Positions 1-5,381 of a stretch of DNA of 5,381 nt are shown here, one piece after another (position 1 is the first letter of the stretch; each line of letters opens with the position of its first letter). Made by a program: the position numbers and the translations under genes. This DNA comes from Actinomycetota bacterium (GTDB lineage: Bacteria > Actinomycetota > Acidimicrobiia > Acidimicrobiales > JACDEA01). Where the stretch lies: positions 1 through 5,381 of the forward strand of contig JACDEA010000189.1 of the NCBI GenBank assembly GCA_013816725.1. Reading direction: 5' to 3'. The notes below the pieces were generated by a model. The model worked only from the letters and a program-made list of their open reading frames with translations, did not search any database and was not told the DNA's origin.

Positions 1-147
1 CGCTTCGGGCGCTGCCGTGGTCGCCGGGGTCTGCTTCTTATCGGACTTGCCGCCGCCGCAGCCGGCAGCGACGAGGGCTGCAACGGCCACGACCGCTGCG
101 AACCGGGCGCGCCTCACAGGTCGCCGCCTCACAGGTCGCCGGCTCAC
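1..147 (-). CDS. Putative lipoprotein, N-terminal part only (continues beyond the left edge)
   Basis: The frame stays open on the minus strand from GTG at 147-145 to the window edge (49 codons). It encodes an Arg-rich n-region, a hydrophobic stretch (RFAAVVAVAALVAAGC) and then a GGGKSDKKQ linker and a Thr/Ala/Pro-rich segment. The Cys codon is at 60-58. This is the classic layout of a lipoprotein signal peptide: cleavage before Cys, lipidation, then a flexible tether outside the membrane. The residue at -3 is Ala rather than the preferred Leu, which is acceptable but not ideal. Three in-frame GTG codons (147, 132, 117) compete as the start. The one at 147 overlaps the htpX stop as GTGA, suggesting translational coupling. 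The one at 117 gives a more usual n-region length (Cys at residue 20 rather than 30). None has a strong Shine-Dalgarno sequence; 132 and 117 each have an AGG nine bases upstream. The mature domain lies outside the window, so no function can be assigned. Confidence 0.72.
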   Translation of the reverse strand, partial: MSRRPVRRRPVRRARFAAVVAVAALVAAGCGGGKSDKKQTPATTAAPEA

Positions 148-155
148 AGGTCGCG
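111..155. repeat. 15-bp tandem repeat, three copies, across the htpX/lipoprotein junction
   Basis: Units are at 111-125, 126-140 and 141-155. The first two are identical (GCCTCACAGGTCGCC) and the third differs at two positions (2 and 15). On the minus strand each unit contains CGACCTGTGAGG-like sequence, so it carries a GTG in the lipoprotein frame and, overlapping it, a TGA in the htpX frame. The copy at 141-155 is the natural end of htpX (the Arg-Asp-Leu-stop codons lie within it), so the others look like duplications of the gene junction. The unit length is a multiple of three, so copy-number change would keep the lipoprotein frame and only add or remove five n-region residues and one possible start. 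Confidence 0.9.
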
Positions 156-1052
156 GAGCGCGGCGATGCGCTCGTCGAGCGGCGGGTGCGTGTTGAACAT
201 ACGGCCGACCCATGCCAGCTTCCCCTCCGATTCGCTCCGGGCGACGGGCGCCTCGATCCACAGGTGTGCGGTGGCGCGTGAGCCCGAGTGCACCACTGTG
301 GTGTCGTCCCGCAGCTTTTCCAGCGCGGCGATGAGGCCCGGCGGGTACCGCGTGAGCGCCACGCCCGACACGTCGGCCAGCGCTTCGCGGCGACGGCTGA
401 TGGCGAACTGCATGAGTTTGGCGACGAGCGGCATCAGCAACAGCGTGGCGAAGCCGATCACGGCCACGATCGCGCCGGCGCCGGCCCCGTCGCCACCACG
501 ACGGCCGCGCCGGCCGCCCCCCCACCAGATGAAGCGGAACGCCCAATCACTCAACAGGGCCACCATGCCGACCATCGTCACCGCGATGGTGGATACCAAG
601 ATGTCGTAGTTCTTGACGTGGCTCAGCTCGTGGGCCAACACGGCCTCCAGCTCGACCCGGTTCATCTTTTCGAGCAGGCCCGTGGTGACCGCCAGCGCCG
701 CGTGCTGCGGGTTGCGGCCGGTGGCGAAGGCGTTGGGCGCCTCGTCGTCGATCACGAACAGGCGGGGCTTCGGGAGCCCGGCGGCGATGCAAAGGCCCTC
801 GACCAGGTTGTGCAGGCGCGCCTGCTCGACGGGGTCGGCCGGGCGGGCATGGCTCATGGCCAGCGCGACCGCGTCCGACTTCCAGTAGGAGGCGGCCGAC
901 AGCCCCACTGCGACAACCAGGGCGATGAGAATGCCGAACGGCCCGTAGCCGATCACGGCGTTGAATCCCCACGCGGCCAGCACGACGACGATTACGAACG
1001 CCAGGATGAGCAGCACCGAGCGGCGCTTATTGGCGGTGATTTGCTCGAACAG
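144..1052 (-). CDS. htpX: HtpX-type M48 membrane zinc metalloprotease
   Basis: Integral-membrane endopeptidase of family M48B. Characterised HtpX degrades damaged membrane proteins, using a zinc site on the cytoplasmic face. Numbered from the CTG at 1052-1050, the protein has 302 residues (E. coli HtpX has 293). Membrane segments lie near 13-30, 34-54, 151-172 and 193-217. The zinc-binding HELSH is at 141-145, with catalytic Glu142. The third ligand is probably Glu223 in RREALAD. The C-terminus FNTHPPLDERIAALR is the family's usual ending. A Gly/Arg-rich loop (about 177-193) separates the third and fourth membrane segments. The first GTG in the frame (1016-1014) would begin just before the first membrane segment and lose the stretch FEQITANKRRS, which matches the conserved start of the actinobacterial/Firmicute-type proteins. 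The in-frame stop TAA at 1085-1083 leaves CTG as the best initiator, preceded by AGGGGAG at an 8-base spacing. The gene is probably co-transcribed with the downstream lipoprotein gene, which overlaps it by 4 bases. Confidence 0.93.
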   Translation of the reverse strand: MFEQITANKRRSVLLILAFVIVVVLAAWGFNAVIGYGPFGILIALVVAVGLSAASYWKSDAVALAMSHARPADPVEQARLHNLVEGLCIAAGLPKPRLFVIDDEAPNAFATGRNPQHAALAVTTGLLEKMNRVELEAVLAHELSHVKNYDILVSTIAVTMVGMVALLSDWAFRFIWWGGGRRGRRGGDGAGAGAIVAVIGFATLLLMPLVAKLMQFAISRRREALADVSGVALTRYPPGLIAALEKLRDDTTVVHSGSRATAHLWIEAPVARSESEGKLAWVGRMFNTHPPLDERIAALRDL

Positions 1053-1060
1053 CGGGCCTG

Positions 1061-1067
1061 CTCCCCT
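1061..1067 (-). promoter_or_regulatory. Strong ribosome binding site deciding a CTG start for htpX
   Basis: On the minus strand this reads AGGGGAG, followed by eight bases and then CTG at 1052-1050. Between the in-frame TAA (1085-1083) and the GTG at 1016-1014 there is no ATG, GTG or TTG in the htpX frame. The conserved N-terminal residues are encoded there, so the site points to initiation at CTG. The GTG at 1016 has no comparable purine-rich sequence in front of it; GCGCCGCTCG precedes it. Confidence 0.7.
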
Positions 1068-1088
1068 GGACTCGGTGCTGAATTAACC

Positions 1089-1115
1089 AGTCTACGGGTC
1101 CCCCGGCGGCCTCAA
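1089..1115 (-). promoter_or_regulatory. Possible htpX promoter (weak)
   Basis: On the minus strand TTGAGG (1115-1110) is followed 15 bases later by TAGACT (1094-1089). TAGACT fits the actinobacterial TANNNT -10 pattern and TTGAGG fits half of the -35 consensus, but the spacing is shorter than the usual 17 bases. Transcription starting near 1082 would give a leader of about 30 bases containing the AGGGGAG site. This is a pattern match only. Confidence 0.3.
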
Positions 1116-1155
1116 CGCGCATGCCAGGTGTCCGATTCGCCGGAATTCGACGGGG

Positions 1156-1167
1156 GTGACTAGTCAC
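1156..1167. promoter_or_regulatory. Perfect 12-bp palindrome in the divergent intergenic region
   Basis: GTGACTAGTCAC reads the same on both strands. It lies about 100 bases upstream of both the htpX start (1052) and the start of the surface-protein gene (1268), inside the only divergent intergenic region of the window. A dyad with no loop here is compatible with binding by a dimeric regulator. It is too short, and the spacer absent, for an RNA terminator. I do not recognise a specific regulator for it. Confidence 0.35.
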
Positions 1168-1267
1168 TTCGGGTTCCCGCAAATGACCCGGCTGCGCCAT
1201 GGCCCTCTAGCCGCCCAGCCCGCACTCTCGTCGTGGGAGTTATCCAATTTCAAGGCTAGGGGAATTA

Positions 1268-2926
1268 ATGCACAAGCTCCGGTTGGCTGCGGCCGCCACT
1301 GTTGTCGCTCTTATCGCGGCGTTCGCCTCCATGGGGCAGGCGCACGCCACGACCACGGGTATCGGAACCACCGAGGCCACGACGTCGCTGCTCGACGTCG
1401 CTCTCGGTTCGAACGGCTCCGCCCTGCATCTCCGTGTCCTCGGCGACGACGCCAAGGCCACGATCGATCCCGCAGTGGGGCCGGTGTCGGCATTCAGCCA
1501 GACGTTCGCCATCAAGGCGACTTCGGCACTGCTGCCGGCTCTGAACAACCTCAGCACCCCGCTGGCCGAGTCCAAGGCTCCGGGCGGCGTTTCACCGGTC
1601 GCTACGCCGGCACTCAACCTCAGCACGCTGGTACCGGTGATCGGGCCGGCGATCCTGTCCGGCACCCTGCCCTCGATCAACCTGACGTCGGCGATCAACG
1701 GCGGCACCGCTACCTCCGGTCTCACCGGCAAGGTGCTCGACAACGTCGGCATCCTCGGCGGGCTCATCTCGGTTGACTCAGTCACCTCCTCGCTCGGCGC
1801 CACCGCGGCGTCGGCGTCGGCGGACGGCAACCGTTCCATCGACGTGAACGCCCTCTCGGTGCTCAACCTCGGGGCACTGCTCCGCGGCCTCGGCATCGAC
1901 CCGGCCAACCTGCCGGTGGGCGCGATCAGCGGTCTGCTGACCAAGCTGGGCGTCCCGGTCGCCGGCATTCCCGCCGGCGTGTCGCTGGAGAGCTTCACCA
2001 CGACGCTCAACAGCACGATCGCCTCGCTGACCGCCGCCACGGCGACGACGCCGTTCAATGCTCTGCCTGCTCCGCTGCAGAGCACCCTGGGCGGCCTGAA
2101 CCTCCCGGTCGAGGTCGGGGGCGTCATCCCGAACCCGACCCAGGTGACCACCCTGCTCACGCAGGTCACCGGCCTGCTCAACGGCGTCCTCACCACTGCG
2201 CTGGACTCGCTCAACGGCCTCAACCTTCTGAAGCTCAACGGGCTGAAGGTCGGTACGGTCACCAAGGCGGCGGCCACCGCGGCGGACAGCAAGTCCGAGG
2301 TGGTCGGCACCCTCGGTGGCGTCTCCATCGGCAACCTGCCCGTGCTCTCGGGTCTGGACCTCGGTGCGACGCTCGGTCAGGTGACCAGCCTGGTGAACTC
2401 GGTCCAGGGCACCCTCGACGGGGTCCTCGGCTCGATCAGCCCTGATTTGGCCGGCTTGATCTCGGTGAAGTTCTTCGACAAGCCCAGCACCAACGGTGTC
2501 TCCTCCTCGAACGGCTACAACCGCTCGCTGGCCGGCATCACCGGTCTGGGTGTCAGCATCAACCCGCCGGCGAACCTGCTCGGCATCGTGAACGGCCTGC
2601 TGCCCGCCAGCGGGATCGGTGCGGCCATCACGGGCGCCGGCGGCACGGTACCGGTGGTCGGTGGCCTCATGGGCACGCTGAACGGTGCGCTGCCGCAAGC
2701 CAGCCGGGTCCTCGGTGTCCTGGGTGGCGGTGCGAGTTTCAAGGTCGCCTCGCTGGCCACGGGCTCGAACTTCGCAGCCCCCGTGAACAACGGCGCAGTC
2801 CCCGTCACTCGGCTGGCCCGCACCGGCACGAACACCACGGTGTTCCTGCTGATCGGCATGCTGATGATCGCCGGCGTGATCGTGGGTCGGCGCTTCGTGC
2901 CGGTCCGGGTCCGCAGCAACCGGTAG
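1268..2926 (+). CDS. Secreted, LAXTG-anchored surface protein of unknown function
   Basis: The 552-residue product starts with a Sec signal peptide: Lys/Arg n-region, hydrophobic core at about 6-20, probable cleavage after AHA at residue 27. It ends with the sorting signal LARTG (516-520), a hydrophobic stretch (about 525-539) and an Arg-rich tail. It is therefore probably exported and linked covalently to the cell wall by a sortase, likely class E, which is known for LAXTG substrates. The mature part has no Cys or Trp that I can find and is rich in Gly, Leu, Thr, Ser, Ala and Val. Weak internal repeats are visible: GLISV-type segments near 165-201, 325-364 and 396-433, and the paralogous pair QVTTLLTQVTGLLNGVL (292-308) and QVTSLVNSVQGTLDGVL (371-387), with 10 of 17 identical. 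This suggests a repeated beta-rich architecture like that of actinobacterial choice-of-anchor proteins, a resemblance judged from memory only. The ATG is preceded by AGGGGA (1258-1263). No sortase gene is in the window and no ligand or enzyme activity can be assigned. Confidence 0.88.
   Translation: MHKLRLAAAATVVALIAAFASMGQAHATTTGIGTTEATTSLLDVALGSNGSALHLRVLGDDAKATIDPAVGPVSAFSQTFAIKATSALLPALNNLSTPLAESKAPGGVSPVATPALNLSTLVPVIGPAILSGTLPSINLTSAINGGTATSGLTGKVLDNVGILGGLISVDSVTSSLGATAASASADGNRSIDVNALSVLNLGALLRGLGIDPANLPVGAISGLLTKLGVPVAGIPAGVSLESFTTTLNSTIASLTAATATTPFNALPAPLQSTLGGLNLPVEVGGVIPNPTQVTTLLTQVTGLLNGVLTTALDSLNGLNLLKLNGLKVGTVTKAAATAADSKSEVVGTLGGVSIGNLPVLSGLDLGATLGQVTSLVNSVQGTLDGVLGSISPDLAGLISVKFFDKPSTNGVSSSNGYNRSLAGITGLGVSINPPANLLGIVNGLLPASGIGAAITGAGGTVPVVGGLMGTLNGALPQASRVLGVLGGGASFKVASLATGSNFAAPVNNGAVPVTRLARTGTNTTVFLLIGMLMIAGVIVGRRFVPVRVRSNR
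2813..2923 (+). other. C-terminal cell-wall sorting signal (LARTG, membrane segment, Arg tail)
   Basis: The codons at 2813-2827 encode LARTG. They are followed by TNTT, a hydrophobic run of about 15 residues (VFLLIGMLMIAGVIV), then GRR and a basic tail ending VRVRSNR. This is the three-part order of Gram-positive sortase substrates. Ala in place of the Pro of LPXTG is the hallmark of class E sortase substrates in actinobacteria. The final basic tail (12 residues) is somewhat longer than in many sorting signals. Confidence 0.78.
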
Positions 2927-2969
2927 ATCGCAACAGACGCAGACCCGGCGCCCAGCACGCCAGGTTGTA

Positions 2970-2999
2970 TGAGGGCGGCCTCTCCGGAGGCCGCCCTCA
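2970..2999 (+). terminator. GC-rich hairpin terminator after the surface-protein gene
   Basis: A perfect inverted repeat lies 43 bases after the TAG of the surface-protein gene. The left arm is 2970-2982 and the right arm 2987-2999, pairing 13 bp around a TCCG loop (core GAGGGCGGCCTC / GAGGCCGCCCTC-like arms). There is no T-tract after the stem, as is common for hairpin terminators in high-GC actinobacteria. It lies between two genes on the same strand, so it should insulate thrS from read-through. No gene faces it from the minus strand. Confidence 0.8.
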
Positions 3000-3032
3000 G
3001 CGCGTCCCAGCGAGGGTTGTTCGGGCGGGATT

Positions 3033-3062
3033 GCCGTTAGAGCTTGCGAATTCGGCCGTTAG
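3033..3062 (+). repeat. Direct repeat GCCGTTAG, two copies 22 bp apart, in the thrS promoter region
   Basis: GCCGTTAG occurs at 3033-3040 and again at 3055-3062. The start-to-start distance is 22 bp, about two helical turns, so both copies face the same side of the DNA. The second copy overlaps the candidate -10 hexamer. Between them is the 8-bp palindrome CGAATTCG (3047-3054). This could be an operator or coincidence; an 8-mer pair in 70 bases is suggestive but not conclusive. Confidence 0.35.
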
Positions 3063-3065
3063 CCT
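3060..3065 (+). promoter_or_regulatory. -10-like hexamer placed for a leaderless thrS transcript
   Basis: TAGCCT (matching TANNNT) ends exactly six bases before the thrS ATG at 3072. That is the spacing at which transcription would begin at the A of ATG. There is no purine-rich Shine-Dalgarno sequence between the hexamer and the start (GAACGA only). Leaderless genes with this layout are common in actinobacteria. The -35 region is poor: TTAGAG at 3037-3042 sits at a 17-base spacing but matches the consensus weakly. Confidence 0.45.
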
Positions 3066-3071
3066 GAACGA

Positions 3072-5066
3072 ATGGCCGACCAGATCAGCGTGACGTTGCC
3101 CGACGGGTCCTCGAAGGGGCTTCCCGCCGGCGCCACCACTGCGGATCTGGCCGCGTCTATCGGCCGGAGCCTGGCCAAGGCCGCCGTCGCCGGCGTCGTC
3201 AACGGCCACGAAGTCGACCTCACCGCCCCGCTTCCCGACGGCGCCGAGGTCAGCGTGATCACCGACACCAGCGAGGAAGGCCGCGCCGTGCTGCGGCACT
3301 CGACGTCCCACGTGATGGCCCAGGCCGTCCTTCAGTTGTGGCCGGGCGCCAAGTTCGCCATCGGCCCGCCGGTGAAGGACGGCTTTTACTACGACTTCGA
3401 GCTGCCCGACGGCCAGCATTTCACCGACGAGGACCTCGAGCGCATCGAAGCGCGCATGCGCGAGATCGTGGCCGAGGACCAGCCGTTCGTCCGCGAGGAG
3501 CACTCGGTCGACGAGGGCCTCGAGCTGTTCGCCGACCAGCCCTTCAAGGTCGAGATCATCCACGGGGTCCGCGAAGCCGACACCGCCGATACAGGCGACA
3601 TGGCCGCCACTGAAGGCGCCGAGGCCGGCGTCGTCAGCGCGTATCGCAACACCGATCGCTTCGTCGACCTCTGCCGCGGCCCGCACGTGCCGTCGACCAA
3701 GCGGCTGGGCCACTTCAAGCTGCTCAACCTGGCCGCCGCCTACTGGCGGGGCGACGAGAAGCGGCCCCAGCTCCAGCGGGTCTACGGCACCGCGTGGGAG
3801 TCCAAGGCCCAGCTCGACGAGCACCTGTGGCGGCTCGAGGAGGCCAAGAAGCGTGACCACCGCAAGCTGGGCGAGGAACTGGACCTGTTCGCCTTCGACC
3901 CCGACGTCGGCCGGGGCCTGCCCCTGTGGCTCCCCAAAGGCACCGTCATCCGCGACGAGCTGGAGGCGTGGGCCCGCGAGACCGAACGACGCTGGGGCTA
4001 TCAGCGCGTCGTCACGCCGCACATCGCCCGCGGTGCGCTGTTCCGCACGTCCGGCCACCTCCCGTACTACCAGGAGGACCTGTACGCGCCCATCGACATC
4101 GACGGCGACGACTACTACCTCAAGCCCATGAACTGTCCGCACCACCACATGGTGTTCAAGGCCCGGGCGCACAGCTACCGCGAGCTGCCGCTTCGCTATG
4201 CCGAGTACGGCAACGTCTACCGCTACGAGAAGTCGGGCGCGCTGTTCGGGTTGATGCGCGCTCGCGGGTTCACCCAGAACGACGCGCACATCTACTGCTC
4301 TAAGGCCGACGCCAAAGAGGAGTTCCTCGCGGTGATGCGGCTGCACGCGTACTACTACGAGGCGCTCGGCATCGACGACTTCCACATGGTGCTCGCGCTC
4401 AAGGACCCCAAGAACACCGAGAAGTACCACGGCGACGACGACATGTGGGAAGAGGCGGAGCGGCTGACCCGCGACGCCATGGAGGAGTCGGGCATCCCCT
4501 ACGTCGAAGAGCTAGGTGGCGCCGCCCACTACGGGCCCAAGGTCGACTTCATCATCCGCTCGGCGATCGGGCGTGAGTTCGCGGCGTCGACCAACCAACT
4601 CGACCTGTACATGCCCGAGCGATTCGACCTGCGCTTCACCAATGCCCACGGCGTACAGGAGCACCCGGCGGTCATCCACCGTGCGCCCCTCGGGTCGCAC
4701 GAGCGCTTCGTCGGGTTCCTGCTCGAGCACTACGCCGGCAACTTCCCCACCTGGCTGGCGCCCGTCCAGGTGCAGGTGCTCCCGGTGGCCGCCGACCACC
4801 GCGAGTACGCCAGGGGTGTCGTCGACCGGCTGTTCGACGACGGATACCGCGTCGAACTGGTGGAGGCCGACGAACCGCTCGGCGCCCGCATCCGCCACGG
4901 CAAGCTGCAAAAGGTGCCATACATCCTCGTCGTCGGCGGCCAGGACATCGAGGGCGGCACGGTGGGCGTCAACCACCGGGGCGACGAACGGCCCGATCGC
5001 GACGTGCCGATCGACGAGTTCATCGAGCGGCTGCGCGCCGAGGTCGCGACCAAGGCGCGCTGGTAG
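3072..5066 (+). CDS. thrS: Threonyl-tRNA synthetase
   Basis: Class II aminoacyl-tRNA synthetase charging tRNA-Thr in the cytoplasm; 664 residues, slightly longer than E. coli ThrRS (642). Domain order is complete: TGS domain (about 4-65); editing domain with HSTSH (76-80) and CRGPH (201-205), giving the His-x3-His and Cys-x3-His residues that remove mischarged serine; catalytic core (about 270-565); and anticodon-binding domain (about 566-664). The zinc ligands expected in the active site are present as Cys355 (MNCPHHH), His406 (NDAHIYC) and His536 (VIHRAPLG). Motif 2 arginines correspond to Arg384 and Arg396, and the motif 3 arginine to Arg545 in GSHERF. Compared with E. coli, about 16 extra residues lie between the two halves of the editing site, in an Ala/Asp/Glu/Thr-rich stretch near 168-186. 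ATG at 3072 has no Shine-Dalgarno sequence but suits leaderless initiation. The stop TAG abuts the next gene's GTG. Confidence 0.98.
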   Translation: MADQISVTLPDGSSKGLPAGATTADLAASIGRSLAKAAVAGVVNGHEVDLTAPLPDGAEVSVITDTSEEGRAVLRHSTSHVMAQAVLQLWPGAKFAIGPPVKDGFYYDFELPDGQHFTDEDLERIEARMREIVAEDQPFVREEHSVDEGLELFADQPFKVEIIHGVREADTADTGDMAATEGAEAGVVSAYRNTDRFVDLCRGPHVPSTKRLGHFKLLNLAAAYWRGDEKRPQLQRVYGTAWESKAQLDEHLWRLEEAKKRDHRKLGEELDLFAFDPDVGRGLPLWLPKGTVIRDELEAWARETERRWGYQRVVTPHIARGALFRTSGHLPYYQEDLYAPIDIDGDDYYLKPMNCPHHHMVFKARAHSYRELPLRYAEYGNVYRYEKSGALFGLMRARGFTQNDAHIYCSKADAKEEFLAVMRLHAYYYEALGIDDFHMVLALKDPKNTEKYHGDDDMWEEAERLTRDAMEESGIPYVEELGGAAHYGPKVDFIIRSAIGREFAASTNQLDLYMPERFDLRFTNAHGVQEHPAVIHRAPLGSHERFVGFLLEHYAGNFPTWLAPVQVQVLPVAADHREYARGVVDRLFDDGYRVELVEADEPLGARIRHGKLQKVPYILVVGGQDIEGGTVGVNHRGDERPDRDVPIDEFIERLRAEVATKARW

Positions 5067-5381
5067 GTGCCGCTCGAGCGCTTGTGGGCGGGGTGGCGGG
5101 GCGAATACGTGGCCGGCGCGGCCGAGACCGACGCCGGGCGCTGCGTGCTCTGCCGCGTCGTCGACGGCGGCGAATACATCCTCACGCGCGGGCCGACGTG
5201 CGTCGCCGTGCTCAACGCGTATCCATATACGAGCGGCCACCTGATGGTGCTGCCCGCCCGGCACGTGGGCGACGTCGAAGCGCTCACGACCGAAGAGTCC
5301 GGCGAGCTGTGGTCGACGCTTCGCGACGGCGTTGTCGCGCTGAAGGTGGCCTACACTCCCGACGGCCTCAATGTGGGCGCC
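5067..5381 (+). CDS. HIT-family nucleotide hydrolase/phosphorylase, probably Ap4A phosphorylase-like (N-terminal part; cut by the right edge)
   Basis: The frame is open from GTG at 5067 to the end of the window (105 codons). Residues LERLWAGWRGEYV near the start, AVLNAYPYTSGHLMVLPARH (about 47-66) and GLNVGA at the edge match the order seen in mycobacterial Rv2613c, a HIT protein reported to cleave diadenosine tetraphosphate by phosphorolysis. The HIT triad (His-x-His-x-His) would lie just beyond the window, so the active site cannot be checked. A CVLC pair (about residues 27-30) resembles the N-terminal Cys-x2-Cys zinc site of many HIT proteins; as I recall the Mycobacterium protein lacks it. 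GTG is chosen because it follows the thrS stop directly and keeps the conserved LxRLW segment; a TTG at 5082 would lose part of it. The Shine-Dalgarno sequence is weak (AAGG, 11 bases upstream), so translation probably depends on coupling to thrS. Confidence 0.9.
   Translation, partial: MPLERLWAGWRGEYVAGAAETDAGRCVLCRVVDGGEYILTRGPTCVAVLNAYPYTSGHLMVLPARHVGDVEALTTEESGELWSTLRDGVVALKVAYTPDGLNVGA

Noticed and set aside
111..155. CRISPR-like repeats
   Set aside because: The units are directly adjacent without spacers and lie inside coding sequence; this is a short tandem repeat.
166..1163. Plus-strand open frames opposite htpX
   Set aside because: They have His/Gln/Arg-rich low-information translations, and the HEXXH-containing protease on the other strand explains the region.
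1156..1776. Plus-strand open frame running into the surface-protein gene in another frame
   Set aside because: No recognisable domains, no ribosome binding site, and it overlaps the signal peptide region of a clear gene.
1240..2334. Minus-strand open frames opposite the surface-protein gene (also 1778-2698 and 2515-2958)
   Set aside because: The products are Arg/Ser/Pro-rich and motif-free. The plus-strand frame has a signal peptide, sorting signal, ribosome binding site and terminator, so these are shadows.
2927..3071. T-box or other tRNA-sensing riboswitch in front of thrS
   Set aside because: After the terminator only about 70 bases remain before ATG, with no T-box consensus or specifier stem; the promoter layout suggests no leader at all.
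2997..4430. Long open frame on the minus strand opposite thrS (477 codons), and another at 4512-5264
   Set aside because: Both lie antisense to well-supported thrS/HIT coding sequence. The translations are Val/Gly/Asp/Arg-rich with no motifs, as expected from the complement of high-GC codons.

Overview
The window looks like chromosomal DNA from a high-GC actinobacterium (Actinomycetota). Three things support this: strong third-position G/C codon bias; a HIT-family gene directly behind thrS, an order I recall from mycobacteria (thrS, then the HIT protein Rv2613c, then pgsA); and a LAXTG-type sorting signal of the class usually served by class E sortases in actinobacteria. A deep lineage such as Acidimicrobiia is possible, but I cannot establish it from this sequence. 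I see no insertion sequence, CRISPR array, tRNA or rRNA. This is mostly core genome plus one poorly characterised surface protein.

The left part (1-1115) is on the minus strand. An HtpX-type M48 membrane zinc protease (144-1052) is followed by the start of a lipoprotein gene that runs off the left edge. The two genes probably overlap by 4 bases (GTGA). The junction carries three copies of a 15-bp tandem repeat, and each copy supplies an in-frame GTG. The conserved N-terminus of the protease lies upstream of the first GTG, and there the only plausible initiator is a CTG behind a very good Shine-Dalgarno sequence.

The middle part holds a divergent intergenic region (1053-1267) with a perfect 12-bp palindrome. 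It is followed by a plus-strand gene (1268-2926) for a 552-residue secreted protein without cysteine or tryptophan. The protein has a Sec signal peptide, weak internal repeats, and an LARTG motif plus membrane anchor at its C-terminus. A strong GC-rich hairpin terminator (2970-2999) closes this unit.

The right part (3072 to the end) is a plus-strand translation unit. thrS (threonyl-tRNA synthetase, complete, with editing and catalytic residues intact) has a -10-like hexamer placed as in leaderless actinobacterial genes. Its TAG stop is followed with no gap, and in the same frame, by the GTG start of a HIT-family protein resembling the mycobacterial Ap4A phosphorylase. That gene is cut by the window edge before its catalytic histidine triad. 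ThrRS can form diadenosine tetraphosphate as a side product, so coupling it to an Ap4A-degrading enzyme makes biochemical sense, but this link is inference.
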